Shown here: piece after piece, positions 12,028-25,402 of the stretch
How positions within the stretch are numbered: position 1 is the first letter of the stretch
Layout: each line of letters begins with the position of its first letter
From: Gymnogyps californianus
Lineage: Eukaryota > Chordata > Aves > Accipitriformes > Cathartidae
Assembly (NCBI RefSeq): GCF_018139145.2
Contig: NC_059480.1
Coordinates: 17,484,428 to 17,548,427, forward strand
Length of the DNA: 64,000 nucleotides
Direction: 5' to 3'
The notes under the pieces: model-generated
What the model was told of the DNA's origin: nothing
What the model saw: the letters and a program-made list of their open reading frames with translations, nothing else
Database searches by the model: none
Made by a program: the position numbers and the translations under genes

Positions 12028-12500
12028 GTGACACAGTCGCCAACCTCCACTCGTTGCTCCATCTCCATCTCAAGGAGTCGAACTCTGAAGGTGGTTCTGA
12101 TAAGGAACAGTGGGAAAACCTTAAAGGGTTGGGGTCTGCGTCATCTAAAGCAGCAACTGGCTGACTCGGAGAGCAGAATCCATTTGCTGTGGTGTCTGGA
12201 GACCTCTGAACAGCTGCAAAATCCCAGTACTGAGACCTTGGTAAGGTCGCAGTTGCGATGGGCTGGGCACACTGCCAGGGTGGAATATTCCAGGATCTGC
12301 AGCCTCCTGGGAACACCTAGCAGCCAACACGAGCTTTGTAAAGACACCTGAAAATCCTTGCTTAAAGCTTGTCAGCTTAACGTTGATAACTGGGAGGGAA
12401 AGGGTTTGGAGCTACTGCGGTGCAGCCTGCGAGGTGAAGCACAAAGCCAAAATGAAGGAGAGAAGCAAGTGAACTCAGAGAAAATCAGCTGTGCCATTTA
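12028..12500 (+). mobile_element. Non-LTR retrotransposon 3' ORF fragment (RTE/craniofacial-2-like type)
   Basis: The frame from 12,028 contains TLVRSQLRWAGHTARVEYSR, which matches the LRWAGHVVRM(D/E)xxR(I/L)P signature near the C-terminus of many non-LTR retrotransposon polyproteins. In the same frame, after a TGA at 12,349-12,351, the sequence continues KSLLKA, then VDNWEG, matching the downstream KDTLKASLKA and D(P/N)(D/S)WE(E/G) parts of the same family. The stop falls where a leucine codon is expected, so the copy is dead. The exact clade is uncertain. It is not a cellular gene. Confidence 0.65.
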
Positions 12501-15500
12501 AAAAGCACAAATAGAAACGTGCTCTCTCCCCACAGACTGGCCTGTTTTTACAGGATCATACACACACACAGAGCAAAAGTAAAAATAGCTAAGGGGACGG
12601 TCATTGCAAATTGCAACAAATAACAATTCAATAATATGATTTTAATGAAGAAATCCATGGCACCAAATAAATTCAAGATTTGGCAAAACAGCAGTGTCCA
12701 ATAGCCATAAATAAAGCAATTTGCTAATGACTGCACATTCCGTCTCATTTTCCTTGATGTTTTCCATGGCGTCATTCCTCTGAACCACAGCTTTTCTTTT
12801 AATCTCATCTTAATCTACACCACTATTAGGTGCTGCGCTTCTTCCTTGACAGCACTGTATTTGAATGGCCACTAAGTAGGGCCTGCTCCAAAGCCGGTGA
12901 AGGTGAGGCTGTAACACATGGTTGTCTCCTGCAGGCTGAGCCTGGAGAAGGCTGCAGAGCACGCCTTGACTGCACACAGTCACTCACACATAATCAGCTG
13001 TGGGTAATTTGGAGCCAGAACCACCCCTGTGGCCCCTAACAGATTCTGCACTTGGGATTCAGTTGGCTCCACAGGTCTGACATGTCATGACAGAGACATT
13101 TCTTCTTCACGCAGCTCATTTTGACCTGAGCTAATGAGAGATTAACCAACTGATGGCAGCAAAACGGCTGCTGCTGGTCTAGAGAGGGCATCTCAGGTTC
13201 TCTCCTTAACGAGCTTCACATTTGGCTTTTCTTAACTGAAAGAGAGTTCGTCATCACAAACATCTTGCCAGTGATACGGTCCTTATCTGACAGATGGAGT
13301 CGAAGGAGAACTGTTTGCAATGACCTAATGTTGTTTGCTGCTTACCTGGCAAGACACCAGTGAGTTGCTTGTCCCCTGCACCGAGAAGTCACTAAGCAGA
13401 TGCTCATGTCTCCCAAACAAAAAATCTTCACTTTTTTAAATAAAGACAGCATTTCCAACAGATCAAAAGCACTTCGGAGCCACTTCGCCTCTTCTGCTGC
13501 ACGCTGGGTTTCTATGAGGACCCTGTTTCTCCAGGGGTTGTCCCCACTGTGCTGCTCTTGCAGCCTAGGAGAAGGCTGGGACTTGCATGGCCTTTAGTGT
13601 GGCCCTGTCGGGAGCATTGGGAGATGATTAACCCTTTTGTCACCACTAAACCACAACGGGAACATCTTCCTCTTTTTCTCAGTCATTAAGTTTTTGCATA
13701 CTGGAATTATATGTGTTAAACAAGGAAGTTTTCCAGCAGGGTGCACATCCTTGAGTCTTTAGGTAGAATGAGTTTTTTGAGTGTCCATAATCACAGAGTA
13801 TATGACAAACCACAAAAGAAGCCTCCTTATTTTTAACTTCTTTTGGCCTAAATTGGGTAGGACCTGAAGTCAGGGTTTGAGACGAGCTCAGAACTACTTT
13901 GCCATTACCATAAAAACCCATTCTAGGGGAGCTTTGCCATTCGGTGTTGCTGTATCTATCTGCTTCATTTCTCTTCAGGTTTCCACCTCAAACTTCTTCC
14001 TATTCAGTCCTGGTTTCTTATGCAACTTTATAGGCTGTGGTAGGTGGAGATAAGGAGGCCAAGTCTTGAAATGATCTGTCTGCTTTTGTTTTGCAACCTC
14101 AGTGACAGCAAATATTAATGTGCGTGCATTCACTGCCCAACTTGTCTGACCACTCTGCATGGCCATTTTGGTGACAAGCAAAAACCTTCCACACACTGAC
14201 TGATTCCCCAAACACAGCAGAAATATGGTTAATGCTGTTGTGAGCCCCCAGACATGCTTTCCTCTTTGCACCCCTCCTGCTTTTTTGCACATCAAGGATG
14301 TTCCAGGTCTGGCATTTCTCTTGTGCCAGGCCCTTCCTGAACTGTGGCTGTGTTACACAACCGTGCCCTGCAGATTGAGGCAAGGATTAAAGGTGTCCAA
14401 ATTATTAGGAAATCAGAGCAGTGAAAGGTCAGGGATCTTTTTATTTTCTCTTGGCTTCAGTAGGTGGTTGCTGAAAAATCACGAACGCACTTTGAAAACA
14501 AGGGGTAGCGAGGTGCAGCTTTCCAGAGTACTTGTTGGCTTTCATGTCTGTGCGTGAACTATTTACAGGTATGGCAAAGCGTTACTAATCTCTGAGCTAT
14601 TTAGAAAGGAAGTACCTCTAGGATCTCCTCATTTGTCTCCCCTGTTTCTTAAACACCATTGAGTCATGCTGAATCTCCTCCTCTCCTGAAAAATTGCTTC
14701 GCAGAGCTCCCCGAAGAAAGAAAAATGTCCCTGGACAGTGAAACAAACAATCCCAAAATGGGTTGGTCTCCTCCTGCAAGCTCATGACCTGGTAACTGGG
14801 TAAAAAATCCTGGAGACCCTGGAAAGGAGAGGTCAGTCTAGAGGCTGCCCGAGGATTCAGATGCTTTCGAGGCCCAGGAGAGGAGCTCTCTTATCAGGGT
14901 CTGGAGTCCAGCTGGAACCAGTCTGGACCTGACCCTTCTCAAAGTTCATGCGTGTTTGGATGGAAGTTTCTGATTCAGACAAATCTTTGTTTTCAGACAG
15001 CCCCCTGGAAGATGGGGCTGCCAGTTGGCTTTGCAAGGCTTTGCTGGATGTCCAGTTATGTCTGAACTTTCCCTGTTTCCTTCCCCTCCGCTCCAGTACG
15101 CCTGTCTGCATCTGGCTTCCCGTTCAAACTTAGCCCCAGATGTATTACATTGCAGCTTGGTTCCTGGGATGCTGTTGCAAATGGCAAGAAGTTATGAACA
15201 GGATTCCCAAAGGAAGCCATGCTGAAGAAAGAGCTGAGAGAGAGGGAAACCTCGCCATTGCTATTTAATTTTTTCTGAGCTCATACTTCTTACATTGCTA
15301 GAGTTTCAGAGAAAAAGGAAGTGTGTACAAAGGCTGCCTTGAACAACAGGAGGATGCTGGCTCAGGCAGTGAAGGGTGAAAAGAAGAAGTAGGCACTGTG
15401 GGAGAACTGGTAAAGATGAGGTGGGTGAAGGAGGTGCTCCAGCGCCTGGTTTTTGTGTACTAAGAGCAGCAAGCAGCGAGGACTAGACAGCCATCAAAAC

Positions 15501-17649
15501 AGATGGGTTAGGCAGTGCTTGAAGAACAGATGTGAAATGAAAGATGATGTTTGTGAAGAAAAGAAAACAAGGATTTTCTCACAGTAGGATAATTCTGAAG
15601 TGCAAACACCAAGGGATGGTGTCCCTGCTTCCAAACATAACCTGACAAGTAGCAAAGCAAGAAAGCCAGAGCTCCTGAGCTCTGATCCTAGTGTGACACT
15701 CACTCCTTGACCAGAGTGCCTAGTAATTGCACGTGCCACAGGCAGCTTTCAAAAGCTAATATAAAAACATGGAGCGGGGTCCTGAGATCCATGGAGAAGC
15801 AAGTCAGGCTTGACTCAAGGGGATCTGAGAACATTCGGTGCCTAATATCTCTGGCCAGCTTTTGACCATCTGAGAAATGGAGCATGTCTCATCTGCCACA
15901 GACGATGCTGGGAGGTTAATAATGGTATTTCATGTCTGAGGTCCTCCGACAGAAAGCTGCCACGTAACACAATGCATTATTCTACCCTAAAGCCAAAGTC
16001 TTCTCCACCCAAATAAATATGTATTTGTGCTACCTGTCTCCCATTTTTAATCTACCAGCAATTCTTACCAGAAAAATAACAATAAATAAAAATCTCTGGC
16101 CATACAAGTGTGCCAAGAGCTTGGCTAATCAGCAGGATTCTAGTATGTCACTACAGATTTTGGCAGCCTTGTGTCAGGAAAATGATGCAACCCCATTCCT
16201 GGGAACCAGTGCGATGGAAAGCGCTTCCAGCTGATTCGGATTGTTTATTCTAGGTGAAAGTTTGCAACATTTCCATTTGGTTTCACCACTGTGAGCTTTG
16301 CCAGGCCTTTTTCCCAGGCAATGACTGCTTTCTTATTTCTCTGCTTGATCTCCTATTTACAGGCTTAGTTGTTACATTGCTTTTACTACTCTGGAAGGCA
16401 TATACTTGGACAAGAATGGGTGGATTTCATCTTGCGAGAGGTGCAACACTTTCATCTCCTGCTGACTTCAGTGAGACTGCAGGACCAAACACCGATCGGC
16501 ATGAGCAAAGGATCTATAGTCTTGAAGAAGGATAGATTATGTCAGAAGAACGGCCAGAGCCTGGGCAGGAATGCATTAATCATTATTACATTTCTATGCA
16601 AGCATTTAACCTGTTAGTGCTTTCACGGAACAAGGAAATGCACAGAAAATGCTCCTTGCATGACTCTAGAGTGCAGAGCAGCCTGGCACATGGTGTTAGG
16701 CAGTACCTGCAGCCTTGCAGAGCTTTGGCCTGAAGAGATGAGGCCAGGCCAACCTTGTTAAGAAAAGACGAGCCAACTGTATACAGGGATTCCTCTCTTG
16801 GCGTGAGCCAGGCCTGCATAGGGGCTGAACGTGTACTTCCAGGAACATATTGCTCTGTTTTCAGCCTAAAACAACTATTTCCTCATTCTCTTTGTTCCTG
16901 TCTGTCATTTCTTCTTTCTGCAGCAATATAACGAAGTTCCACTTTGAAATGAATCACTGTTCTAATGCTCATTAAATTAAGGAACTGACCATTCTGGTAA
17001 GACTCATGCTGACTAATTGCAGGTGCTAGTTAAATTTCCCCAATAAAACTTGTACAAAATCAAAGCCATTCCTAGCTGCCCTTCAAATTCTGGGTATCTG
17101 AGGAGCTTAGAAAATCCAGTTAGGGTGGCTTTCTAAGGGGAAATCTCTCACAAAAACGCCTTAGTCCATTGCAGCCTGCCTGAGAATTTGACCTTTTATT
17201 TCCAAACTCAGTACGGTCATTGACTGGCCAGGTCAGCTAATACCGGATCTTCTGACCAGTTCGCAGGCTGAGCCATTGTTTAAAATATCAGTGTCTCTAA
17301 GAAGGAAGTGTCGCTGGCATTGCAGTGGACAATATATTCACATGGTCAAGTCCCCCTTCTGTTCAAGAATCATGGTTAGGATGTAGATGCTGAAGTTGGG
17401 CCCCTTCAATAAACCAACATGTAATCCCTAATAATCCAGGTGTCACTGCAAATTCAAAAATCATCTGATCCCTTTTACATTAATTATGACCCAGAAAGTT
17501 TTCCACTTTGCTTTTCCCCATTGTGCTCATAGGGAAAATAATGGACCCAGAAATATCCCTTCTCCAGGACTACGCATAGGTTGTCTGGGGGAGTTTTTTT
17601 GATGAAGGACGGTCTTGGGGTAAATCACAAGTGTGAGCCTCCTGACAGC
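12501..17649. other. Intergenic stretch without recognised genes
   Basis: No coding exon or transposon was recognised apart from the possible exon at 16,924-16,996 and a weak match to the palindromic repeat family (CTGACTTCAGTGAGACTGCA) near 16,462. Frames up to 110 codons lack domains. Confidence 0.45.
16924..16996 (+). other. Possible non-coding exon
   Basis: A pyrimidine-rich acceptor (CATTTCTTCTTTCTGCAG, ending 16,923) and a donor CTGGTAAGA (GT at 16,997-16,998) bracket 73 bases. All three frames contain stops, so it would be an exon of a non-coding transcript. Splice-site pairs this good occur by chance in 64 kb; confidence is low without RNA evidence. Confidence 0.15.
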
Positions 17650-17756
17650 GTATGTGAAGCCCTAATTCAATGCCCCATTTCCTGGGCAAGTCGCGCAGCT
17701 GTGTGACGGTTGTGTTCCCCACCTGCGCAATGGGAGCAGCAATCTCTTCATATGAT
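17650..17756 (+). mobile_element. MIR-like SINE relic
   Basis: CTAATTCAATGCCCCATTTC followed by CTGGGCAAGTC, then GCAGCTGTGTGACGG, GTGTTCCCCACCTGCGCAAT and GGGAGCAGCAAT track the MIR core (TTGGGCAAGTC, TCAGTTTCCCCATCTGTAAA, ATGGGAATAATAAT) with nearly identical spacing, 42 against 43 bases between the GGGCAAGTC word and the AATGGG end. It is an ancient non-coding SINE. Confidence 0.65.
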
Positions 17757-17759
17757 GCT

Positions 17760-20700
17760 GTCGCTTGCCCCGCATTGGAGAGAGGACTTTGGAGGAAACT
17801 CTGCCACTTACTGAAACTTTTCACGAAGTGTGTCACATGAAGGCTTCAGTCTCCAGGTCCTGCCGTTTAATAATAAACCTGCTGTTTATTTTGCAGAGCT
17901 CGTTTCCTAGACAGAGCACCAAGAAGATGTCATGAATACCTATGTGCTATACTCACCTTTCCCGCGGTACCCTATATGTCCCAGGCACCTGGTGAAGGTA
18001 GCTCAGCACCGTCAGCCCCACCGAGGCTGGGGAAACTGCAGCACTACTCATGCTGCAATGAAGCAGAGGCAGATCCAGGCACTCCTGGCTTTCTAGCACC
18101 TGTGCTTCAACCACAAGGCCAAATTAGCACTGAAGGGACCTGTATTTTACTGCCCCCTTCTTCTGCATTAATTAAAACACATCGCTGCACACTTAAGCAA
18201 TTTAAATGTTTTGGAACGAGTCTCGGGACGGCCAAGGGCGTTCAAAGTGAAGGGAAGGCTGGCAGCTTGCCTTCGGCTCGCTGGCTTGCCTGTCTATCAC
18301 CAGCACACGTCATGCATTACAAAACTGCGAGATCTCTGCAGACCCAGCGACAATGCTACAATTTAAGGAGAGAGCACAAGGCTGAAGTCAGAAATCCCTG
18401 GTCTTCCTGAGGCTGCATCACACAGACTGGCTGCCAACATCTCTGCTGATCTTTTTTCAGTTTACACTTTTTTTCTGTACGCCTCTCCTCTGTGAAAAGC
18501 TGGTGGGAACTGCTACTGCAACAGATAACACCAGCACCACGGTGTCTGATGGAAAGCCCCGCTAGACCTGGGTATTAGGGTATATGCCTTCCTCTTGGGG
18601 ATTTTTTTGGAGCTATTCGGGGCAAGAAAGAAGGAATTAATAGCACCTCAAATAAAATTCAGGGCTGGCAAAGACTGTGCTTTACCCTCGAGGTGATACT
18701 GAAGTTCAGGGTATAAGTGAACCTTCCCCCAAAGGTCTGTTTGCCTTTCTGTCACCTATCGGTTGGCTGCGGGAGGCGACAGGAGAAGGGACCTCAGGTG
18801 ACCTCCAGAGCAACTTGTGCACTGTGGACTCCAGGCAGCAGACAGCTGACTACAGTCTAGAATGGAAATGAAGGACTAATTTGCCCAGGGACATTCCCTT
18901 TTGTATTTTAAAGTAATGCAAAGTGTCTTTTCACTTTCAGCTCTGGATTTGAGGCCTAAGATGAAGAGTCACCACCATTAGATCCACATCATCACAATTG
19001 TAACATCAAAACAAGCACTGTATTAAAAATAAACACAGCAGGCATTCACTGACATGATTAAAATGTATACATATGGGTGAGGTCATTTTAATAAAGGCCT
19101 TATGCACAGACATATGCATTTCTTACCATGGCCCTAGGCTCAGAGCAGGAACACTATGCATCCACAGCTACCTGCTCTTGTGCAGTTGCATCAGCCCAGT
19201 CTCTCCAGCTGTTCAGAACATCTACCACAAGTGTTCTTATCACATCCATGTGCATTGACCTCCCCTTAACCCTCACAAAGACTAGAAAAATCACAGCCAT
19301 GGCTTACCACATTAGCAGGACATCTCTGATCTCCATCAGGCCACTGTGTCAAGGTCCTCCACCTCCTCTATCAATCTTCTGAAGGCACATTCCAATGCTG
19401 TTCGGAAATAACTCAGTGAAAATAATTCCTTTGTCCTATCTGTGTGCCTGGAAAAGGCTCCACTAGTTAAGAGAAAGTAAACTGGACTTTCCAGAATGAC
19501 ATGAAAAACTGCAAAGCCATCAGTGTCCGTATACACACTAACGAAAATCTTCTGTATGTCACTGGGAAAAAAAATCCAAGACTTCTTAAAAGTCCTGACC
19601 TTATGTGCCTTCCTAGGTCACCCTGCACCAAAGCTTCTGCACCTCCCACTATGATCTGCCAAGCCTCTACAACTCAGGTGAAACACCACCTTCTCCAGCA
19701 AGCCCCTACAGCAGGCAGCAAAGCTGGCACACCAATGGCTTTCCTACATTTTGGGTACCTCCTCACGAGTGCTGCCACAGCCAGTTACCCCAGGCTGCAG
19801 CTCCCACTGCTGCTGGTAAGGCATCCAGATGGTGCTCCAGAGATAGACCTGCTCTAGGAAAGGATGTAGGAGGGATGTCCCTGACTGACTTTGGTCTCTT
19901 GGTCATAGGCCTGTAGGTACCCTGCCTGCAGACTCCCTGCCTGACTCTGGAGCAGCCCTGGGCAGTCCTAGGTGTCACCATGAGGATCCCAGTGCTCCCC
20001 AGTACTGCAGCGAGGGATGCAACTGGGGTGTTTGTCCGCAGACTGAGGTGCCTGCTGCAACCTCAACAAATGATTTTTGTACTACTTATCTTATTGATGG
20101 CTCTTATACTGATGCCCAGAGGAAGCTTCAGCCTGCTCCCTCTTCCCAGCAGGCAGAAACAACCGCTAGCTGCCTCCAAAGAAAATCTCATCTTCCTGGA
20201 GAGGGAAGAGGGAGGGTTGCATTAAATATCATTCAGAGTCCGGTGGAGCTGTTTACTGACTTTATTTTCTTCCTGGTGCCTGAGAGCTCTTTGGAAATGT
20301 CTCTGCTTGTGATACTTCTGAATAGGTGTCCAGCAATATGCAGGAAAATGAAGCTGCCAATGGCTTTTGCAAAGTCCTGAACCACAGGAGCAAGGAGGAC
20401 GGTGTGAGGGGACAAGGGGACCTGTGTGTCATCTCCTTGCAGAAGGCTTCACAGAAGACAGAAGTCCCAAAAGACACCACAGAAGACGTACGTCTGCCCC
20501 GAACACTGAGCGAACATTTCCAAATACGACTTGTGTCATAATGACAGTGATGCTCTGGGGCAAGAGGAGTGCAGCCAGGGAGCCAGGGCAGTCTCCACCA
20601 GCGACATGCAACATGGGGACACAAAACCTACGCACAGGCAGAAAGCACAGAGGCACCCGCCACGCACAGAGAGGCTGTGTGACAAAACCCAGGGTGCAAC

Positions 20701-23700
20701 ATGGGTGCCTGGAAGTGGGGCATGCCACCTCCAGCTCTGCCGGCAGCACCATTCTTCTCCCTCCCAGCCATGGGAGATGGGTGACGACCAAAGGTCTGGG
20801 CCAGATTCTGGCCTGATTTCCCTTCTCTGATTCTCATGGTGGGAATACCAATGGATCTTGTCCTAAAAAGTTTATCCAAATCCTATTTGCAGTCTTTGAT
20901 CCTCCATTCTCAGGCTCACCTTCTCTGCAGGATACACTTTCTTGGAGGATTTTCACTGCTCTCTGCTATGGGATGAGCCATAAATCACCCTGGGAACAGC
21001 TTGCTTTGCTGATGTGTATTTTCAACCTCAGTTCCATTTTAATATATGATAATATAGACGGTACTGTCCCCAGCCAGGATCCAGAAGGAGTGAGATGATT
21101 AAAAATAATTCATCTTACACTGAATTAAACAACTGAGAGCCTCAGGAATGGTCCCATTTGAGTTCAATACAAATCATGGGTGACAATCTGGGTCAGTTTT
21201 TATTGGGCATGCACCTTTTTGCCAGCCCTAAATCTGCCAGCCATCAGATAGGTTTAATAAGAAGGGACAACAAGGAGACAAAAAAGGTGAGTCTCTACTC
21301 GAGAAGGTGGTGGAAGGAAAAGGGGAGATGAGGCAGGGGAAGGCAGCATGTCCCAGCAACCATGCAGGAGGTGATGTTTCCCCAGGAGAGGGACAGACAG
21401 CAATGCTCCAGGTCCTTCAGAAAGAAAACAGGCTGCACCTGGAGCCCATTCTGCTGTTTGCTGAGACTTGGCAGCCCGGACCACTTGCAGTTTCCTCTCT
21501 GAGTCTTGCCTCTGCCCACAGTGACATACAGAAAGTGAGGGAATGGAGATGAGACGCGCTTGCCGTTTTCTGACCAGCCGAGGCACTGGGCGCACAGGGC
21601 TGCTTTGCCCACTCTTCCACTAGGAAAGTGGCAGCAGGTTCCCCTTCCAGCCACCTCTGCTGAGCCAGAAAACCCTCCGTGCATGCCATCCCCCCATGCC
21701 AGGAGGTCTGTGTGTTGCATTCTCCTACCTTGGATTAAACCACCTCACTTCCCCCTCCCGGAAATAACACGAGCAAGAGTAAGAATGACTCATCTGTGCG
21801 TATGAAGACATGCATACTCACACACACGAACACATCTTACATGTTGAGAGCCTGGGGCAAAAATTTCACCCAGCTTTTGAACTCCCTGGTTCACACGATT
21901 CTGTGAGGTTTAGTGAAAAAGGGGAAAAAAAAAAAAAAAAGTAAAAAAAATCAGAACTGTGCCAAAATAGTAAAGAATTAGCAAAAGTAAAAATCAAATC
22001 TTGTTACCATGTCTCTAGCTTGAAAGAAAACCTTCCTCCTCATGTCTGCTCTTGCATTCATATCCTGCATGGTCTCAAACCAGCGTGACTGTTCAGTGAC
22101 CAGGGAGCTGGCTTGCTCGAGGACTGGCCCACAGGTGACTGCTTCAAATCCAGCTGTGCCATGTGAATCCCAAGCACTGCTATTAGCCTGGGAAATGGGT
22201 GGATGATTGTTTCTTTCCCTGTCTTCGTAAACAGCTCCTTTGACATGGCTCCTGGCCAGAGATGCTGATAATGGACACTGCACACATGCCTGCGCCATCA
22301 GTTTGAGGCTGAGTGAAGACAGTCAGGTGACATTTGCCCAGACCATTCCTGAAGCTTTATAGACTTTTCCTCTTCTGTAACAGTCCCTGGAAAGGTGCAA
22401 CATCCCAACAAGGGCTTGTGAAGCTTTGTAGTTCTGTCTGGCGTTTCCTTGTCCCATTCTCCACTGGGTTGCTTGAAATCCAGTGTTGAATGACTGCACC
22501 AGGGACATGGAGGCATGACCTGTACCAACCATGGCTAAGCACATTGGGGAGCTATAGATCTCCATTTTCCGTCACAGCTGAGGCTATGTGCAGTTCCCAG
22601 CTGCAAGCAGTGGAAGGCAACAGACTTGGACCCTTGGCCACCAAAATGCACCAGGCAAGATAACCATTCTGCACTGGGGAGTTCAGCCCTGCTGTCACCC
22701 CTGCACTCTGCCTTGGCATGTGGGATTGTACCACTCCAGGCCTCCCTCGGCTGGCAGAGCCAAACATGACAGTATGGTGGGTCTTGAAAAAAGGGAAACT
22801 TTTTAATTATCCTGCCAGCAGAGCTGAGCTGGTGGATAGGTCTTGCTGCCCAGGGTTTTTGCAGCAGGGAAGGGAAATCAGTTATTCACCACAGTGTTGT
22901 TGTGACCGGCCATGACGAACATCCTGAGGTGGCTGTGTCTGGTGCAAGAGTCATCAGATGGCATAGCCTAGTAAGAGCAGCTGCTCCTTTTTACTTGGGT
23001 CAAAGACCCTTCCTTTCTCCACAGCAGCCCCCACAGGCCACCGTTCACGCGCTGGCAGTGTGACATGATGCATTTCATCAGCTATTGGGAGGACGCTAAG
23101 CTCGGTGATGATACCCATTCCAGCCAAGCTACATTGTTTAATAAAGAGCACGGTAATCACAGATATCAGCTGCAGAGGATTAAGGTTGCCTTCCCCCTCC
23201 AGTGCATTTTACCCTATATCTCTTTTGCTACATTTTCTCTGCACCTCCAGCCTTTCTTCCTCAGGACTGCTCTTGCTGATTCTCTCAAGAAGAGCAGGGT
23301 AAGTGTGTGAATGGTAGAACTGCAAAGGAAGGAAGTGGTGTTGCTGATTCAATAGAGTGTGCTTTTCCTTCTGAGTCAGTACAGAAGAACTGTCTCACTG
23401 GGCTCCGAAGGTATTAGAACAAGAAGTCTGCCCCGGGTGTGTGTGGGCTTGTGTTTTAATCTCTCTGACCCAGAACATGGAAAGGTTGCACAGAAGGGAT
23501 TTTAATTATCTTGAAAGTTACTAAAGTCCAATTAAAACTGTAGAGTCAGCACAGCAGGTCACCCATCCACTGTATCACTCTGTGGGCCCATTGTTGTGAT
23601 ACAGGGATATATGTAACAATCACAGGGCATGAACCTGCTTCTAGAAAGCAGAATGTGTCAAGAAGCACTATTGCTAAAGGCCAGGTACACGACATTGTTG

Positions 23701-25364
23701 GATCACATGAGTTCCTACCTGAAACTCCAGCCTAGACTCCATGAAGAAGCATACAGGAGATAGATAGCAGCTCAGAGGCATCTGGGAGGCTGGGGAGAAA
23801 ATGTGAAAGGCAAGGATATAAAGTTATCAAGCTAAATTTCCAAAATTTTCTGCAGCAGATCAGAGGTAGGAAGCCTGCAAGAAAATCTGAGGTTTGCTGG
23901 ACCACTCAAGACAAATACTGAAGAAAAGGAAATCACACAGCAGCTAAATTACGACTTCACCCCTCAGGCTATCAGGGTGATATCTGGATCCAACAGGAAG
24001 AGATGATTTGCTGGTACACTGAAAACTAAAAGAAGAAATGTTGGAAACAACTCCAACTCAGGAGGAAAAGTCACAGCAGTCATACTGCCCATGCAGAGGA
24101 TTCAGCGGGACCTTTAGAGTGAAGGAGCCAAGATGCTTTAAAGATTTGCAGGGATGCGTTCAAACCAATTCCTGTATCATGGGTTGGAAGGTAGCTAATG
24201 TTTTGATTCATATTTTTGTTTACAATATTATTAAAAGCATGAACCAGCCTCCAATTTCAAAGTTTCATGCACATTTCTAGAGAACACAGGCCCAGGCTGG
24301 AGGAAATCCGGGTAGTGTCCTCTTTCATGCTACTTTCTATTGAGCTCATTTCACCTCAAAGATTTGGGTGAGCCTGAACCTTAAACTGAAAGCAAAACTC
24401 AAGCAGGCATAAAGGTAAGGCAATGGAAAGTGATTGCCCAAGCCACTGTGAACTGAAACTGCCATGTTTTGCACGGTGCAGGTGTCAGAAACCCACTGAG
24501 TTTACACTGCAGCATCCTGAAGCAGCAAAGGACTCTGGCTTCCACCTCTGAAGCTCTCGTGAGCAGAACAGGCTTCTCCATAAACTGCTGAAAGCTGCGT
24601 GTGCACCACAAATGATGATCAGGAAACCTGGATCCCAGATGACCACCAGGGATGTCAGTGCCCCATATGTGCAACTGTCTGGGGTGTCTAATTCTCTCCT
24701 GGGCTCTCACACCAGCCTGCTCATCATGTTATTTCTGTGCTTTTCACTTGGGCAACAAATATCTGTCACGTATGGCTTTGTCTTCATTACTCCTGGGCTG
24801 TGGGCAAGAAAGAACAGGGATTTGCTTGGGACAGTCTTAGGCTCAGTGCCTAGTTCTTGATTTCAGGGTAAGGACCACAGGCTGAGGGATCCCACAGCCA
24901 TGGATCAGCTGCCTCGCAGAGCTCTGTCTCTCTTAGGTACAGCTCGAACTTTTATTGTAGAGAGCTCTTTTGTGCTAGGGAAGAGAAATTACCAACCCGA
25001 GTTTCATGCTGCTTTAAAATAGTCTAGGCCAAGGTTGTCTCAAAAAAAAGAGTGTCTCAAGGATACAGCTCCAGGCTTCAAACCTGATTCAATAGCTTGC
25101 TGTCTTTCCGTAAAGTGCTTTTGGTGCTCTGCAGGAACAATGTGGTGTACGAAATTAAGTATAACTCTTTGGCAAATATATATTAAGCTGCAGCTGAAAT
25201 ACACTGTTCCCAAGGCTTTCTTAAAATGAAGTAAGGTGGTCCTGGATTTGAAACTCATTATATTTATACTATTACCTTCCCGTTCTTTGTTCCCCACCGA
25301 ACTCTCCTCACTCGTTCTGCTCTTAAATCACATTTTTAAACACCAGTGTATGTATATGCACAGG

Positions 25365-25366
<2 letters not shown>
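17760..25366. other. Long intergenic stretch without recognised genes
   Basis: About 7.6 kb containing an A run at 21,922-21,941 and otherwise unremarkable sequence. The interval 19,100-20,000 is noticeably CpG-poor and could be an old, methylated transposon, but I could not identify one. The 23,490-24,300 interval has an A-rich composition reminiscent of LINE 5' regions, again without a firm match. Reading frames, including the hydrophobic 81-codon frame at 19,980-20,225, lack support. Confidence 0.4.

Positions 25367-25400
<34 letters not shown>
25367..25400 (+). repeat. (CA)n microsatellite
   Basis: An uninterrupted CA dinucleotide run of about 16 units is preceded by GTATATGCACAGGCACG. 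It is likely polymorphic. No gene lies nearby. Confidence 0.95.

Positions 25401-25402
<2 letters not shown>

Noticed and set aside
12028..12351. A cellular gene
   Set aside because: The RSQLRWAGH and following motifs belong to non-LTR retrotransposon polyproteins, and the frame is interrupted.
19980..20225. 81-codon frame with a hydrophobic stretch resembling a membrane segment
   Set aside because: The Leu/Ile run comes from one T-rich patch. No signal of conservation, and no mRNA features around it.
21922..21941. Poly(A) tail of a processed pseudogene
   Set aside because: The sequence upstream shows no recognisable mRNA or reading frame and no target-site duplication was evident by eye.
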